From: an uncultured Bacteroidota bacterium
GTDB taxonomy: Bacteria; Bacteroidota; Bacteroidia; Chitinophagales; LD1
NCBI GenBank assembly: GCA_903861145.1
Contig: CAIOTH010000136.1
Span: 1-41,468 of the forward strand
Direction: 5' to 3'
DNA length: 41,468 nucleotides
In this document: piece by piece, positions 24,905 to 32,753 of the stretch
How positions within the stretch are numbered: the first letter of the stretch is position 1
How the letters are laid out: each line of letters begins with the position of its first letter
Translations under genes and position numbers: made by a program
Notes under the pieces: generated by a model
What the model saw: only the letters and a program-made list of their open reading frames with translations
What the model was told of the DNA's origin: nothing
Database searches by the model: none

Positions 24905-25006
24905 GAACAGATTTTAGATGTTAGACATAAGATTTTAGACTTGAGGATTTAGCCTAACGGATGAATTCAATCTAAATACTAAATACTTGATACTTAATAC
25001 TAAGAA
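24905..25006. repeat. A+T-rich short-repeat spacer between carboxylase genes
   Basis: This 102-bp spacer is made of imperfect short direct repeats: GATTTTAGA twice (around 24909 and 24930), and a run of TAAATACT, AAATACTTG, ATACTTAATACT units towards 25002. It contains no frame or hairpin. A similar TAAATACTAAAATC stretch lies before the acyl-CoA dehydrogenase gene at 30302. Such spacers may arise by slippage; no function is assigned. Confidence 0.6.
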
Positions 25007-26977
25007 ATGAAAACAATCAAAAAAATATTGGTAGCCAACAGGGGTGAAATTGCCGTACGCGTTATGCGCACTGCAAGTGCAATGGGCATAAAAACTGTGG
25101 CTGTTTTTTCGGATGCCGATGCCAACGCCCTGTTTGTTTCCAAAGGCGATGAGGCAATTGCCATTGGCGGTACCCATGCAAGCGAAAGTTATTTGAACCA
25201 GGATAAAATTATTGCAGCAGCAAAACTATCGGGTGCCGATGCTATACATCCGGGGTATGGCTTCCTTTCAGAAAACGCTGGCTTTTCAAAACGCTGTAAA
25301 GATGAAGGCATCATTTTTATAGGGCCTGCCGCAGAGGTAATACAAGTAATGGGTTCAAAAATTGGCGCTAAAGAAATTATGAAAAAGGCCGGTGTGCCGG
25401 TTGTGCCTGGATATAATGGAGAAGACCAAACTGCCGAACGATTTAAGAAAGAAGCCGAAATAATTGGTTTCCCTGTCCTACTAAAAGCTTCAGCCGGTGG
25501 TGGTGGCAAGGGCATGCGCATAGTGCACAAAGCTGATGAGTTGGATGCAGCCATAGAAGGGGCATCGCGCGAAGCGCTAAAAAGCTTTAGTGATGGAAGC
25601 TTGTTGATGGAAAAATATTTTTCATCGGCCAAGCACATTGAGTTCCAGATTTTTGGTGACGAGCATGGTAACTACACCCACCTTTTTGAGCGTGAATGTT
25701 CGTTGCAAAGAAGATATCAGAAGGTGATTGAAGAAAGTCCTTCCCCTACCTTGAGCGCTGATTTGAGAAAAAAAATGGGAGATGCCGCAGTTGCAGCAGC
25801 CCGCTCAATTAAATACACCAATGCAGGTACTGTTGAATTTATATTGGACAAAGAAGGTAATTTTTACTTTCTGGAAGTAAACACCCGGCTTCAGGTTGAG
25901 CACCCGGTTACAGAAGAAACAACGGGGCTCGATCTTGTTCAATTACAAATAGAAGTAGCTCAAGGATTGGCGCTGACCGTTAGCTCTGAAAGTATTACAC
26001 AACACGGGCACTCCATTCAGTGCAGGGTTTGCGCCGAAGACCCGGAAAATAATTTTTTTCCTGCCACCGGTGATATTCTTTACTGGAGTGAACCTGCATT
26101 AACAGGTTTGCGTTACGATAGCGGCGTAAAAAGCGGTTCGAAGATTGATGTGTACTACGATTCGCTGATTGCCAAAGTAATTTCGTATGCCGATACGCGC
26201 ACAGCGGCTATTTCGCGCATGTATAATGCGCTTGATAAAATGAGCATACTGGGTATTAACTCCAACAAAGACTTTTTAAAAGAGTTACTTCAAAACAAAT
26301 CATTTGTTGATGGCACTTTCGATACCAAGTTAATTGAAAGAGAATATTCCAACTACAAAAATGTTGCGGACGAAAACTCAACTGATGAAATGGCAATAGC
26401 CGCCACGTTATATCATTGGAATAAACAACGGGCGAATGAAGCATTCCCTCACTCGTTAAATGGCTGGAGAAACATTTTTTACCAGGCACAGTTTTATGAA
26501 TTGGAGTTAACCGGTTCCAAAATTAAAGTGGAGTATCGTTACACCGGTCAGCAAAAATTTGAAATTAAAATTGGCGACAAAAGTTTGCAGGCTGAGTTAG
26601 TTAGCACCTGTGGGCATACGGTTAACTGTATTATCAATGCACATCGTAAAAACTATGTTATTGCCGTGAACGGAAATGACCTATTTGTTCATCATCCCGA
26701 TAAAGGAACTTTCCGTTTTGCACAGGTGCCACGTTTTGTTGAACCCGGTTCGGCAGTTGTAAAAGGCGGTTATGTTTCACCCATGCCGGGAGAAATTGTA
26801 AGGGTATTGGTTAAACCCGGTGAGCATGTAAAATCGGGTAAAGGATTATTGGTAATGAGCTCGATGAAAATGGAAACTACTATTGAAGCGCATACCGACG
26901 GAGAAGTAGAAGAAGTTTTTGTTGCTGAAAAAGCGTTTGTTGAGGCAAATACGGTATTGCTGAAAATGAAGAGTTAG
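25007..26977 (+). CDS. acyl-CoA carboxylase biotin carboxylase/BCCP (alpha) subunit
   Basis: This 656-residue subunit carboxylates its own biotin with ATP and bicarbonate. Domains in order: biotin carboxylase N-terminal domain (ILVANRGEIAVRVMRTASAM), ATP-grasp with SAGGGGKGMRIV and the HIEFQIFGDEHG region, biotin carboxylase C-terminal domain (HSIQCRVCAEDPENNFFPA), a linker/BT-like region, and a C-terminal biotinyl domain with the biotinylated Lys621 in SSMKMETT. Length and layout match methylcrotonyl- or acyl-CoA carboxylase alpha subunits (LiuD-like). It works with the beta subunit encoded upstream. Its stop overlaps the convergent dioxygenase gene by 4 bp. Confidence 0.93.
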   Translation: MKTIKKILVANRGEIAVRVMRTASAMGIKTVAVFSDADANALFVSKGDEAIAIGGTHASESYLNQDKIIAAAKLSGADAIHPGYGFLSENAGFSKRCKDEGIIFIGPAAEVIQVMGSKIGAKEIMKKAGVPVVPGYNGEDQTAERFKKEAEIIGFPVLLKASAGGGGKGMRIVHKADELDAAIEGASREALKSFSDGSLLMEKYFSSAKHIEFQIFGDEHGNYTHLFERECSLQRRYQKVIEESPSPTLSADLRKKMGDAAVAAARSIKYTNAGTVEFILDKEGNFYFLEVNTRLQVEHPVTEETTGLDLVQLQIEVAQGLALTVSSESITQHGHSIQCRVCAEDPENNFFPATGDILYWSEPALTGLRYDSGVKSGSKIDVYYDSLIAKVISYADTRTAAISRMYNALDKMSILGINSNKDFLKELLQNKSFVDGTFDTKLIEREYSNYKNVADENSTDEMAIAATLYHWNKQRANEAFPHSLNGWRNIFYQAQFYELELTGSKIKVEYRYTGQQKFEIKIGDKSLQAELVSTCGHTVNCIINAHRKNYVIAVNGNDLFVHHPDKGTFRFAQVPRFVEPGSAVVKGGYVSPMPGEIVRVLVKPGEHVKSGKGLLVMSSMKMETTIEAHTDGEVEEVFVAEKAFVEANTVLLKMKS

Positions 26978-27849
26978 TTTTTACCGATTAACAACGAGGT
27001 CATAGTAATAGAGCCAATTTCGGCTTTATCATTAAACAACGAAATACTTTCATTTTGGCCTGCTAAACCCAGGGCATAAAGTAGCGGAAGATAATGCTCT
27101 GGTGTAGGCACTGCTAATTGCACTGCCCGTCCCAAACTCCTATAATCAGCCAGCGATTTAAAATCCCTTTCGGCAATTAATTTTTTCATGGTTTCGTTGG
27201 CTTCAATGGCCCAGTCAAACCCCCCGGCCATATTAAAATCAACGGCGCGCAGGTTGTGTACCATGTTGCCGCTACCAACAATCAATATGCCTTTGTTGCG
27301 CAATGCGGCTAGCTCTTTCGCCAATTCAAAATGCCATTGTGGGCTTTGTCTGTTATCAAGACTCATTTCAACCACCGGGACATCGGCGTTTGGATAAATG
27401 TGCTTTAATACGCTCCAACTTCCATGGTCAAGGCCCCAATCGTAATCAAATTCGATGTTAGTTTTTGTGATGCCCGCCTTTGTTTCTTTAGCCAATTCTT
27501 CACTACCGGGTGCAGGATACTGCACATCAAATAAGGCCTTCGGGAAACCACCAAAGTCATGAATCGTTTTTGGTTTTTGCATAGCAGTAACAAAGGTGCC
27601 CTTAGTCTCCCAGTGTGCCGAAATACAAAGAACAGCATTGGGTTTCGGCAAAGTTTTACCCAATTGCTGCCAGGCGTGACCGTATTCATTATCCGTAATT
27701 GCGTTCATGGGATTACCATGGCCAACAAATAATGCAGGCATAGTAGGAGTTGACGAGAATGCTGATGTCAACTTATTGAGTTCGTTAAGCTTCATAGTCG
27801 GGAATATGGGTAATAAACCAAGAGCCGTTAAAAAGGATTTCCTTTTCAT
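26974..27849 (-). CDS. YgiD/4,5-DOPA-type extradiol dioxygenase (class III)
   Basis: This 291-residue protein belongs to the LigB-like extradiol ring-cleavage family (YgiD, DODA). Metal-ligand candidates are His44 in FVGHGNPMNA, His79 in CISAHWETKG and the His of GSGNMVHNLRAVD. The conserved LDHGSWSVLKHIYP segment is also present. About 35 extra N-terminal residues precede the domain (MKRKSFLTALGLLPIFPTMK), hydrophobic and signal-like, so the enzyme may be exported or membrane tethered, unlike E. coli YgiD. The natural substrate is unknown; catechol-type phenols are the family expectation. It is followed upstream, on the same strand, by the Rieske gene 22 bp away. Confidence 0.88.
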   Translation of the reverse strand: MKRKSFLTALGLLPIFPTMKLNELNKLTSAFSSTPTMPALFVGHGNPMNAITDNEYGHAWQQLGKTLPKPNAVLCISAHWETKGTFVTAMQKPKTIHDFGGFPKALFDVQYPAPGSEELAKETKAGITKTNIEFDYDWGLDHGSWSVLKHIYPNADVPVVEMSLDNRQSPQWHFELAKELAALRNKGILIVGSGNMVHNLRAVDFNMAGGFDWAIEANETMKKLIAERDFKSLADYRSLGRAVQLAVPTPEHYLPLLYALGLAGQNESISLFNDKAEIGSITMTSLLIGKN

Positions 27850-27871
27850 AACTTTTAACTAAGCTAACAGA

Positions 27872-28258
27872 TTAGCCCGTTATAGTCAATACAGTGCCAT
27901 TTTTTACTACGGTGTATTTGGTGAGGGCTGATGGAGGTGGGCCCCCGGTTACCCCCCCGGTTATATTAAATGTGCCTCCGTGACAAGGGCAAACAAAACC
28001 ATGGCCGGTATAGCTTACGATGCACCCCTGGTGGGTACATATTAAAGATAGCGCTTCATAACCAGTGCTTGTTTTAATAACTATTACATTGCCATTAATA
28101 ACTGCTCCGTTAGTATGAGCTAACGCTGCATTTGCAGGCAAGGTAAGGTCCAGGGTGAAATTGATAATTCCCACTTTGGAGCAGCTATCTAAAAATGCAA
28201 GGGTCGATGTAACTCCACATGCAGCGCAGGTGGTCAATAAAAAATCTTTTCTATCCAT
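27872..28258 (-). CDS. small exported Rieske (2Fe-2S) protein
   Basis: This 128-residue protein consists of an N-terminal hydrophobic leader containing several Cys (MDRKDFLLTTCAACGVTS, then FLDSCSK) and a Rieske domain. The cluster motifs are CTHQGC (residues 74-79) and CPCHGG (residues 90-95). The expected ligands are Cys74, His76, Cys90 and His93, with a Cys79-Cys92 disulfide as in high-potential Rieske proteins. It may be a lipoprotein or membrane-tethered electron carrier. GTG 28267 is an alternative start. It lies just upstream of the dioxygenase gene on the same strand; a functional link is possible but unproven. Confidence 0.9.
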   Translation of the reverse strand: MDRKDFLLTTCAACGVTSTLAFLDSCSKVGIINFTLDLTLPANAALAHTNGAVINGNVIVIKTSTGYEALSLICTHQGCIVSYTGHGFVCPCHGGTFNITGGVTGGPPPSALTKYTVVKNGTVLTITG

Positions 28259-28589
28259 AATGCTCACTGTTTAAACTCAAAATATAATCGCGGTTACTTT
28301 TAACGGGCTTTCCGGCGGGTCTACCCATACATCACTATTTCTCAAAATCGGCCCGCCAACAATAAAAATAGATTATGCCGCATCAATTTTGATGTAATTA
28401 ATGCCACGCCGCATCATTTGTATGTTTTTTAACGTTTTGATTCTAAATCTTTTATCCCTAACAAACGTTCATTTTTGATTTACGATATGTGGCGATTTCC
28501 AAAATTTTCTTTTAAAATTCAAACAGTTGTTCGAATTTTTCTATTTTGCGTTCACATTGCACGGCAATAGCCGAAAAACGATTAAAAAG
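28259..28589. other. divergent intergenic region before enoyl-CoA hydratase
   Basis: This 331-bp gap contains the promoters of the Rieske-dioxygenase pair and of the hydratase unit. Besides the operator candidate at 28514-28539 it has a small palindrome CATCAA-TT-TTGATG (28381-28394) and two copies of GCCGCATCA (about 28377 and 28412). No small gene, RNA or terminator was recognised. Confidence 0.5.
28514..28539. promoter_or_regulatory. candidate operator, copy 2 (palindrome shared with 23244-23267)
   Basis: The palindrome has left arm AAATTCAAACA (28515-28525), centre GT and right arm TGTTCGAATTT (28528-28538), with one more A-T pair outside (28514/28539). Each arm is identical to the reverse complement of the opposite arm of copy 1, so the two sites are nearly the same sequence in opposite orientation. 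It ends 50 bp before the hydratase ATG, the same geometry as copy 1. This supports co-regulation of the two acyl-CoA gene groups. Confidence 0.65.
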
Positions 28590-29411
28590 ATGCTTTATAA
28601 TTCTGACCAGATAGCAGCCTTTCATGAGCAAACTTTCGCTCACCTTATTGTTGAAGAAAAAGACCATCTGCTTACCATTACACTTAACCGGCCCGAGAAG
28701 AAGAATGCGATGAACCCGGTGTTGTTTCGCGAGCTTGCATATACCCTACTATACGCTGAACACAATCATGAAGTATGGGCTGTAGTTATTGCAGCAAACG
28801 GCGATGTGTTTTGCGCCGGGGCTGACCTTAAGGCATTTGCCGGGCAATCGGATGTAACTACATCAACCATACCTGTTCCACATGGCGAAATTATTCTAGG
28901 AGATTCATTCAATAGGCTGCACAAGCCCTGCATTGCCAAAGTGCATGCACCGGTTTATGCAGGTGGCTTTTTGATTATTTGTGGTTGCACGCATGTGGTT
29001 GCCGCAAGTGAGGCCACGTTTAGTTTGCCTGAGGTAAAACGTGGTTTATTTCCATTCCAGGTAATGCAGAGTATGTTGCAGATAATGCCTCCACGTATGG
29101 TCCTCGACTTTTGTATAAGGGCTAAAACCATAAATGCAACCGAGGCAGAGAAAATAGGCCTTGTAAGTAAAGTAGTGACTAAAGAAAATTTAGATGCCGA
29201 GGTAACAGCTTTGGTTGATGAAATATTTCAATACTCACCTTCGGCCATTAAGCTGGGCTTAGAGGCTTTCGACAATTTAAAAAATGTTGCGCCGGGTGAG
29301 GCTCATACCTATTTAAAACAAATGCTTTCGCTGGCGGTGCAAACCGAAGATGCAGCCGAGGGGATTGCGGCATTTACTGAAAAAAGAAAACCAGTTTGGA
29401 AAGGAAAATAA
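28590..29411 (+). CDS. enoyl-CoA hydratase/isomerase family protein
   Basis: This 273-residue crotonase-fold protein has the CoA-binding entry TLNRPEKKNAMNP, the oxyanion segment VFCAGADLKAF (residues 73-83), AGGFLIICGCTHVVAA (residues 125-139) and LPEVKRGLFPF (residues 146-156). Glu148 fits the second catalytic Glu of classical hydratases. The first Glu, normally in GGGCELA, is absent. In this neighbourhood the likely reaction is hydration of the unsaturated, carboxylated CoA ester made by the carboxylase (methylglutaconyl-CoA hydratase, LiuC-like), but isomerase or other crotonase chemistry is possible. ATG 28590 is preferred; the frame upstream runs through the operator. Confidence 0.88.
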   Translation: MLYNSDQIAAFHEQTFAHLIVEEKDHLLTITLNRPEKKNAMNPVLFRELAYTLLYAEHNHEVWAVVIAANGDVFCAGADLKAFAGQSDVTTSTIPVPHGEIILGDSFNRLHKPCIAKVHAPVYAGGFLIICGCTHVVAASEATFSLPEVKRGLFPFQVMQSMLQIMPPRMVLDFCIRAKTINATEAEKIGLVSKVVTKENLDAEVTALVDEIFQYSPSAIKLGLEAFDNLKNVAPGEAHTYLKQMLSLAVQTEDAAEGIAAFTEKRKPVWKGK

Positions 29412-29421
29412 TTTAAAACCT

Positions 29422-30303
29422 ATGGCAAAGAAAATTGTAATTACAGCATCGTTAACCGGTGTATTGGCAACAAGGGCACAGTGTCCTTACATACCTTATA
29501 CCCCTGAAGAAATTGCATTGGAAGGGAAACGCGCGGTAGATGCCGGCGCAAGTATTTTGCACATACACGCCCGCAAGGATAGCGGAATGCCCGCTTATGA
29601 TATTGATACCTACCGCCGTATTGGCGAAGAAGTGCGCAAGCTGGTACCTAACGCTATTATTAATTATAGCACCGGTGCCGTTGGCATTTCGAATGAGGAG
29701 CGTATACATCATGTTACTGCGTTAAAGCCTGAGATGGCGGCGTTGAACATGAGCTCGATGAACTACGCTATTTACTCTTCAAAAACAAAAGAGTTTTACC
29801 ACGATTTCGTTTTTCAAAATCCTTTTAAGGACATACAGTTCTTTTTGGAGAAAATGAAAGCTGCCGGTACTATACCCGAAATGGAAGTGTTCGATAACGG
29901 GCATATTAATAATGCAAGCCCATTGATTGACATGGGCCTGTTGCAAAAACCATACGTATTTAGCTTCGTAATGGGCGTTTTGGGCGGCATACCTATTTCC
30001 ACTCAAAACCTTTTACACCAGGCGGCGTCTGTTCCGGCGGGTACGCATTGGCAGGTAATTGGTATTGGCAGAAAACAATGGCAGTTGATTGCAGCTGCAA
30101 TTACTATAGACGGTAATGTGCGCGCAGGCTTGGAAGATAATTTCTATCTACCCTCAGGCGAAATGGCCAAATCAAACGGCGAGTTAGTTGATGCCGCAGC
30201 CAAAATGGTGCGTATGTTAGGCCGCGAAGTTGCCAGCATAGAAGAAACAAGGGTTATGCTGAACTTAAAACCTGTTGATCAAAAAGTCTTATCTAATATC
30301 TAA
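29422..30303 (+). CDS. beta-keto acid cleavage enzyme (BKACE, DUF849)
   Basis: This 293-residue zinc enzyme belongs to the family of 3-keto-5-aminohexanoate cleavage enzyme (Kce). The family condenses a beta-keto acid with acetyl-CoA and splits the product to acetoacetate and a new acyl-CoA. Likely zinc ligands are His47 and His49 in LHIHARKDSG and Glu238 in AGLEDNFYLPSGEMA. The segments MEVFDNGH and GVLGGIP are also typical. ATG 29422 is 10 bp after the hydratase stop. The frame extends upstream into the hydratase gene but without family similarity. None of the lysine fermentation partners (kdd, kal) is nearby; the context is instead an acyl-CoA carboxylase pathway, so the keto acid substrate is unknown. 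Confidence 0.9.
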   Translation: MAKKIVITASLTGVLATRAQCPYIPYTPEEIALEGKRAVDAGASILHIHARKDSGMPAYDIDTYRRIGEEVRKLVPNAIINYSTGAVGISNEERIHHVTALKPEMAALNMSSMNYAIYSSKTKEFYHDFVFQNPFKDIQFFLEKMKAAGTIPEMEVFDNGHINNASPLIDMGLLQKPYVFSFVMGVLGGIPISTQNLLHQAASVPAGTHWQVIGIGRKQWQLIAAAITIDGNVRAGLEDNFYLPSGEMAKSNGELVDAAAKMVRMLGREVASIEETRVMLNLKPVDQKVLSNI

Positions 30304-30320
30304 ATACTAAAATCAAAAAA

Positions 30321-31499
30321 ATGAATACAAATCCTTTTACCGAAGAGCATGAATTGCTCAGGCATTCATTCCGCCAGTTTGTTGACACAGAAATTAAACC
30401 GCACGTAAAACATTGGGAGGAAAACAAGATTTGCGAAGAAGAGGTTTTCAGAAAGATGGGTGCTCAGGGCTTTTTCGGAGTTAGCTTTCCGGTTGAGTAC
30501 GGTGGTAGTGGCATGGACATGTGGGCAGCTGTGGCAATAAGTGAAGAATTATCGCAAGCAAATATTGGCGGCCTTGCCATGTCGCTATATGCACATACTT
30601 ACCTGCCCTTGCCGGTTATTAATGCGATAGGGACTGAAGAGCAAAAATTAAAATACCTGGTGCCTGCTTTAAAAGGTGAAAAAATCGCGGCTCTCGGTAT
30701 TACTGAGCCCGGCGCAGGATCAGACGTAGGTGGTATAAAAACTACTGCTGAAGATAAAGGCGACCACTTTTTAGTGAACGGTTCAAAGATGTTTATTACC
30801 AACGGCACCATGTGCGATTTTATAGTGCTTGCGGTGCGCACCGGGCCTGACCATACGCTTAGCCTGCTTTTATTTGATACCGATACCCCGGGATTTTCGG
30901 CAGTGCCTATTCACAACAAATTGGGTATGCACTCTTCAGACACAGGCCAGTTATTTTTCGAAAACTGTAAGGTGCCTAAATCGGCTTTGTTGGGAGAAAA
31001 GGATTTTGGATTTTACTACATCATGAGCAATTTCCAGGAAGAAAGATTGATTGCCGCTGTAACCGGTACCGCTGCTGCAGACGCTGCGTTGCAAAAATCA
31101 AAAAGATACGCCAACGAAAGAGAAGCCTTTGGCAGAAAAATCGGCAAATTCCAGGTGATGAGGCATAAAATTGCGAAAATGTCTATCACCGTTGAGGCTT
31201 GCCGCTCACTGGCATATCGTGCGGTGGCAGAGTATATTGAAAAAGGCCCGGGTGCATATAAAATCATCTCAATTGCCAAAGCTTTTATTTGCGAAGAATC
31301 GTTCAATGTAATTAACGAGGCATTGCAAGTACACGGTGGTTGGGGATATATGGAAGATTACGGCATTGCCCGCTCTTTCCGCGATATCCGGTTAATGACC
31401 GTTGGTGCAGGAACTACTGAAATCATGCATGAAATCATCAGCAAAATAGAAATGGACGAAGTAAAACACGAAAAGCAATTGATTAAGGCGCGCGTTTAA
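30321..31499 (+). CDS. acyl-CoA dehydrogenase, isovaleryl-CoA dehydrogenase type
   Basis: This 392-residue flavoprotein oxidises an acyl-CoA to a 2,3-enoyl-CoA and passes electrons to ETF. Family motifs are LGITEPGAGSDVGGIKT (residues 125-141), VNGSKMFITNG, the FAD/CoA region EREAFGRKIGKFQVM and the C-terminal QVHGGWGYMEDYGI. The position of the usual catalytic Glu near the C terminus reads GAGTTEIM, with Ala. Glu268 in REAFG matches the alternative catalytic Glu used by isovaleryl-CoA and related dehydrogenases. This favours a branched substrate such as isovaleryl-CoA or citronellyl-CoA. It starts 17 bp after BKACE and ends the operon. Confidence 0.9.
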   Translation: MNTNPFTEEHELLRHSFRQFVDTEIKPHVKHWEENKICEEEVFRKMGAQGFFGVSFPVEYGGSGMDMWAAVAISEELSQANIGGLAMSLYAHTYLPLPVINAIGTEEQKLKYLVPALKGEKIAALGITEPGAGSDVGGIKTTAEDKGDHFLVNGSKMFITNGTMCDFIVLAVRTGPDHTLSLLLFDTDTPGFSAVPIHNKLGMHSSDTGQLFFENCKVPKSALLGEKDFGFYYIMSNFQEERLIAAVTGTAAADAALQKSKRYANEREAFGRKIGKFQVMRHKIAKMSITVEACRSLAYRAVAEYIEKGPGAYKIISIAKAFICEESFNVINEALQVHGGWGYMEDYGIARSFRDIRLMTVGAGTTEIMHEIISKIEMDEVKHEKQLIKARV

Positions 31500-31512
31500 T
31501 TTATGCGCTAAA

Positions 31513-31557
31513 TACAAAACAAAAGAGGCTCCAAATTGGGGCCTCTTTTGTTTTGTA
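31513..31557 (+). terminator. strong intrinsic terminator of the acyl-CoA operon
   Basis: Seventeen consecutive base pairs form between 31513-31529 and 31541-31557. The core is AAAAGAGGC/GCCTCTTTT, flanked by an A run upstream and TTTTG downstream, with an 11-base loop. It begins 13 bp after the acyl-CoA dehydrogenase stop. The A and T tracts on both sides would let it work in either direction. Confidence 0.9.
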
Positions 31558-31615
31558 GGCCTACTCAAAAGGATCCGACAAATCCGGGTCCGGATAAATG
31601 ATGCTCGTTTCTGCG

Positions 31616-31637
31616 CTGCTTTTAGTGACAAAAGCAG
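31616..31637 (-). terminator. hairpin abutting the diheme peroxidase stop codon
   Basis: CTGCTTTT (31616-31623) and AAAAGCAG (31630-31637) form a perfect 8-bp stem with a 6-base loop, immediately downstream of the peroxidase stop codon on the minus strand. It is a plausible terminator or 3'-end stabilising hairpin for that gene; a following T run is missing. Confidence 0.5.
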
Positions 31638-32753
31638 TTAAAATGGACTTGCGAGATTAGGATTGTTTATAAATGAGGTGTCGGTAAGCGTATATAAAAA
31701 ATTTAGTAGATCGTTCTTTTGAGATTGAACCAGATGTAAGCCAGCCCCATAATTGTGATTATAGAGAAGCAATATAGGGTCGATAGTTGGTGAACGATGG
31801 GTGCTATCACTATAAAAATTAATTACCTGCATTAGGGTGGTATACCTTCCATCGTGCATGTAGGGACCGGTAAGAGCAATATTGCGCAAAGAAGGGTCTT
31901 TAAACTTTCCGTAATCGCTTTCATTTAAGGTAATTCCTCCGCGTCCGGGGTCAGCAAAATCATTAACCGTTAAAGCGCTATCGAGGCCATTATTGCGGTA
32001 AAGATTATCTGTAATCAACAAGCTTGCGCCGCCATCAGACATATGGCAATGAAAACAATCGCCTGTTTCGGTATTGAAAATCTGGTAGCCATTTAACTCG
32101 GATTGAGTAAAAGTGGCTTTGCTCTGCAGGTATTGATCAAATTTAGAATTAGCGGATATCGCCGTCATTTCAAACTGTTGTATGGCTTTATAAATATTTG
32201 CTTCGGTAATAGTACCAGGTCTGCCAAATGCTTTTTTGAAAAGTTTTACATCGATTGAATCTGTTTGCAAATAGGTTATAGCATTGGTAACTATTAAACC
32301 TAACTCGTTGTGATATGCGTCCTGGGCCTGCGCTGCAATTGTTTTCTGTCTGCCATCCCAAAAGTAGTATGGTGCCCACGCAAGATTTTGAAGGGCGGGT
32401 GCATTGCGCTTGGTTGGCCCGAATTCGTTAGTGCTTTTCACATTACCAGAATCGGAAAAGGCTGCAACCAAATGGTGGCAACTGGCGCACGCTTTGGTTC
32501 CGTCTTTCGACAGGTTTTTATCATAAAACAGTCTTCTTCCCAATGCAATACCCTCATAGGTCATTGAATCGGCAAAGGGATTATTTAATGCGGGAAAACG
32601 ATAGAGGTTTGTAGGCATTGTGTATTTTTTGCCTACATACAGGCTATCGGGGTCCAAGTTATTTCCTTTAATAATTGCCGGGTCGGGTTTGCAATTTTCC
32701 AAGGCAAAAATTGCAGCGAAAAAAAAGGCAACCAGCAAATAACTCTTTTTCAT
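31638..32753 (-). CDS. diheme cytochrome c peroxidase, MauG/MbnH-like lipoprotein
   Basis: With ATG 32753 this is a 371-residue exported diheme protein of the CcpA/MauG family. The heme sites are CASCH (residues 89-93) and CFHCH (residues 233-237), with WAPYYFWDGRQKTIAAQAQD between them and GPYMHDGRYTTLMQVI near the C terminus. The leader ends in FALENC (Cys21), a possible lipoprotein signal. Members reduce peroxide or, as MauG and MbnH, oxidise tryptophan of a partner protein. The MbnP-like gene two genes upstream on the same strand makes the MbnH-type role attractive, but this is inferred from context. A hairpin follows the stop directly. Confidence 0.88.
   Translation of the reverse strand: MKKSYLLVAFFFAAIFALENCKPDPAIIKGNNLDPDSLYVGKKYTMPTNLYRFPALNNPFADSMTYEGIALGRRLFYDKNLSKDGTKACASCHHLVAAFSDSGNVKSTNEFGPTKRNAPALQNLAWAPYYFWDGRQKTIAAQAQDAYHNELGLIVTNAITYLQTDSIDVKLFKKAFGRPGTITEANIYKAIQQFEMTAISANSKFDQYLQSKATFTQSELNGYQIFNTETGDCFHCHMSDGGASLLITDNLYRNNGLDSALTVNDFADPGRGGITLNESDYGKFKDPSLRNIALTGPYMHDGRYTTLMQVINFYSDSTHRSPTIDPILLLYNHNYGAGLHLVQSQKNDLLNFLYTLTDTSFINNPNLASPF

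Noticed and set aside
25189-25638. 149-codon minus-strand frame inside the carboxylase alpha gene
   Set aside because: It is antisense to the conserved ATP-grasp region; no independent evidence of coding.
29350-29421. Extended start for the BKACE gene overlapping the hydratase gene
   Set aside because: The 24 extra residues are the hydratase 3' end read in another frame and lack family similarity; ATG 29422 gives the normal BKACE N terminus.
23143-31822. Identical 18-mer TATCACTATAAAAATTAA at 23143-23160 and 31805-31822
   Set aside because: One copy is intergenic and the other lies inside the peroxidase gene, encoding NFYSDS. It is AT-rich with no symmetry or shared context, so chance is the simplest explanation.
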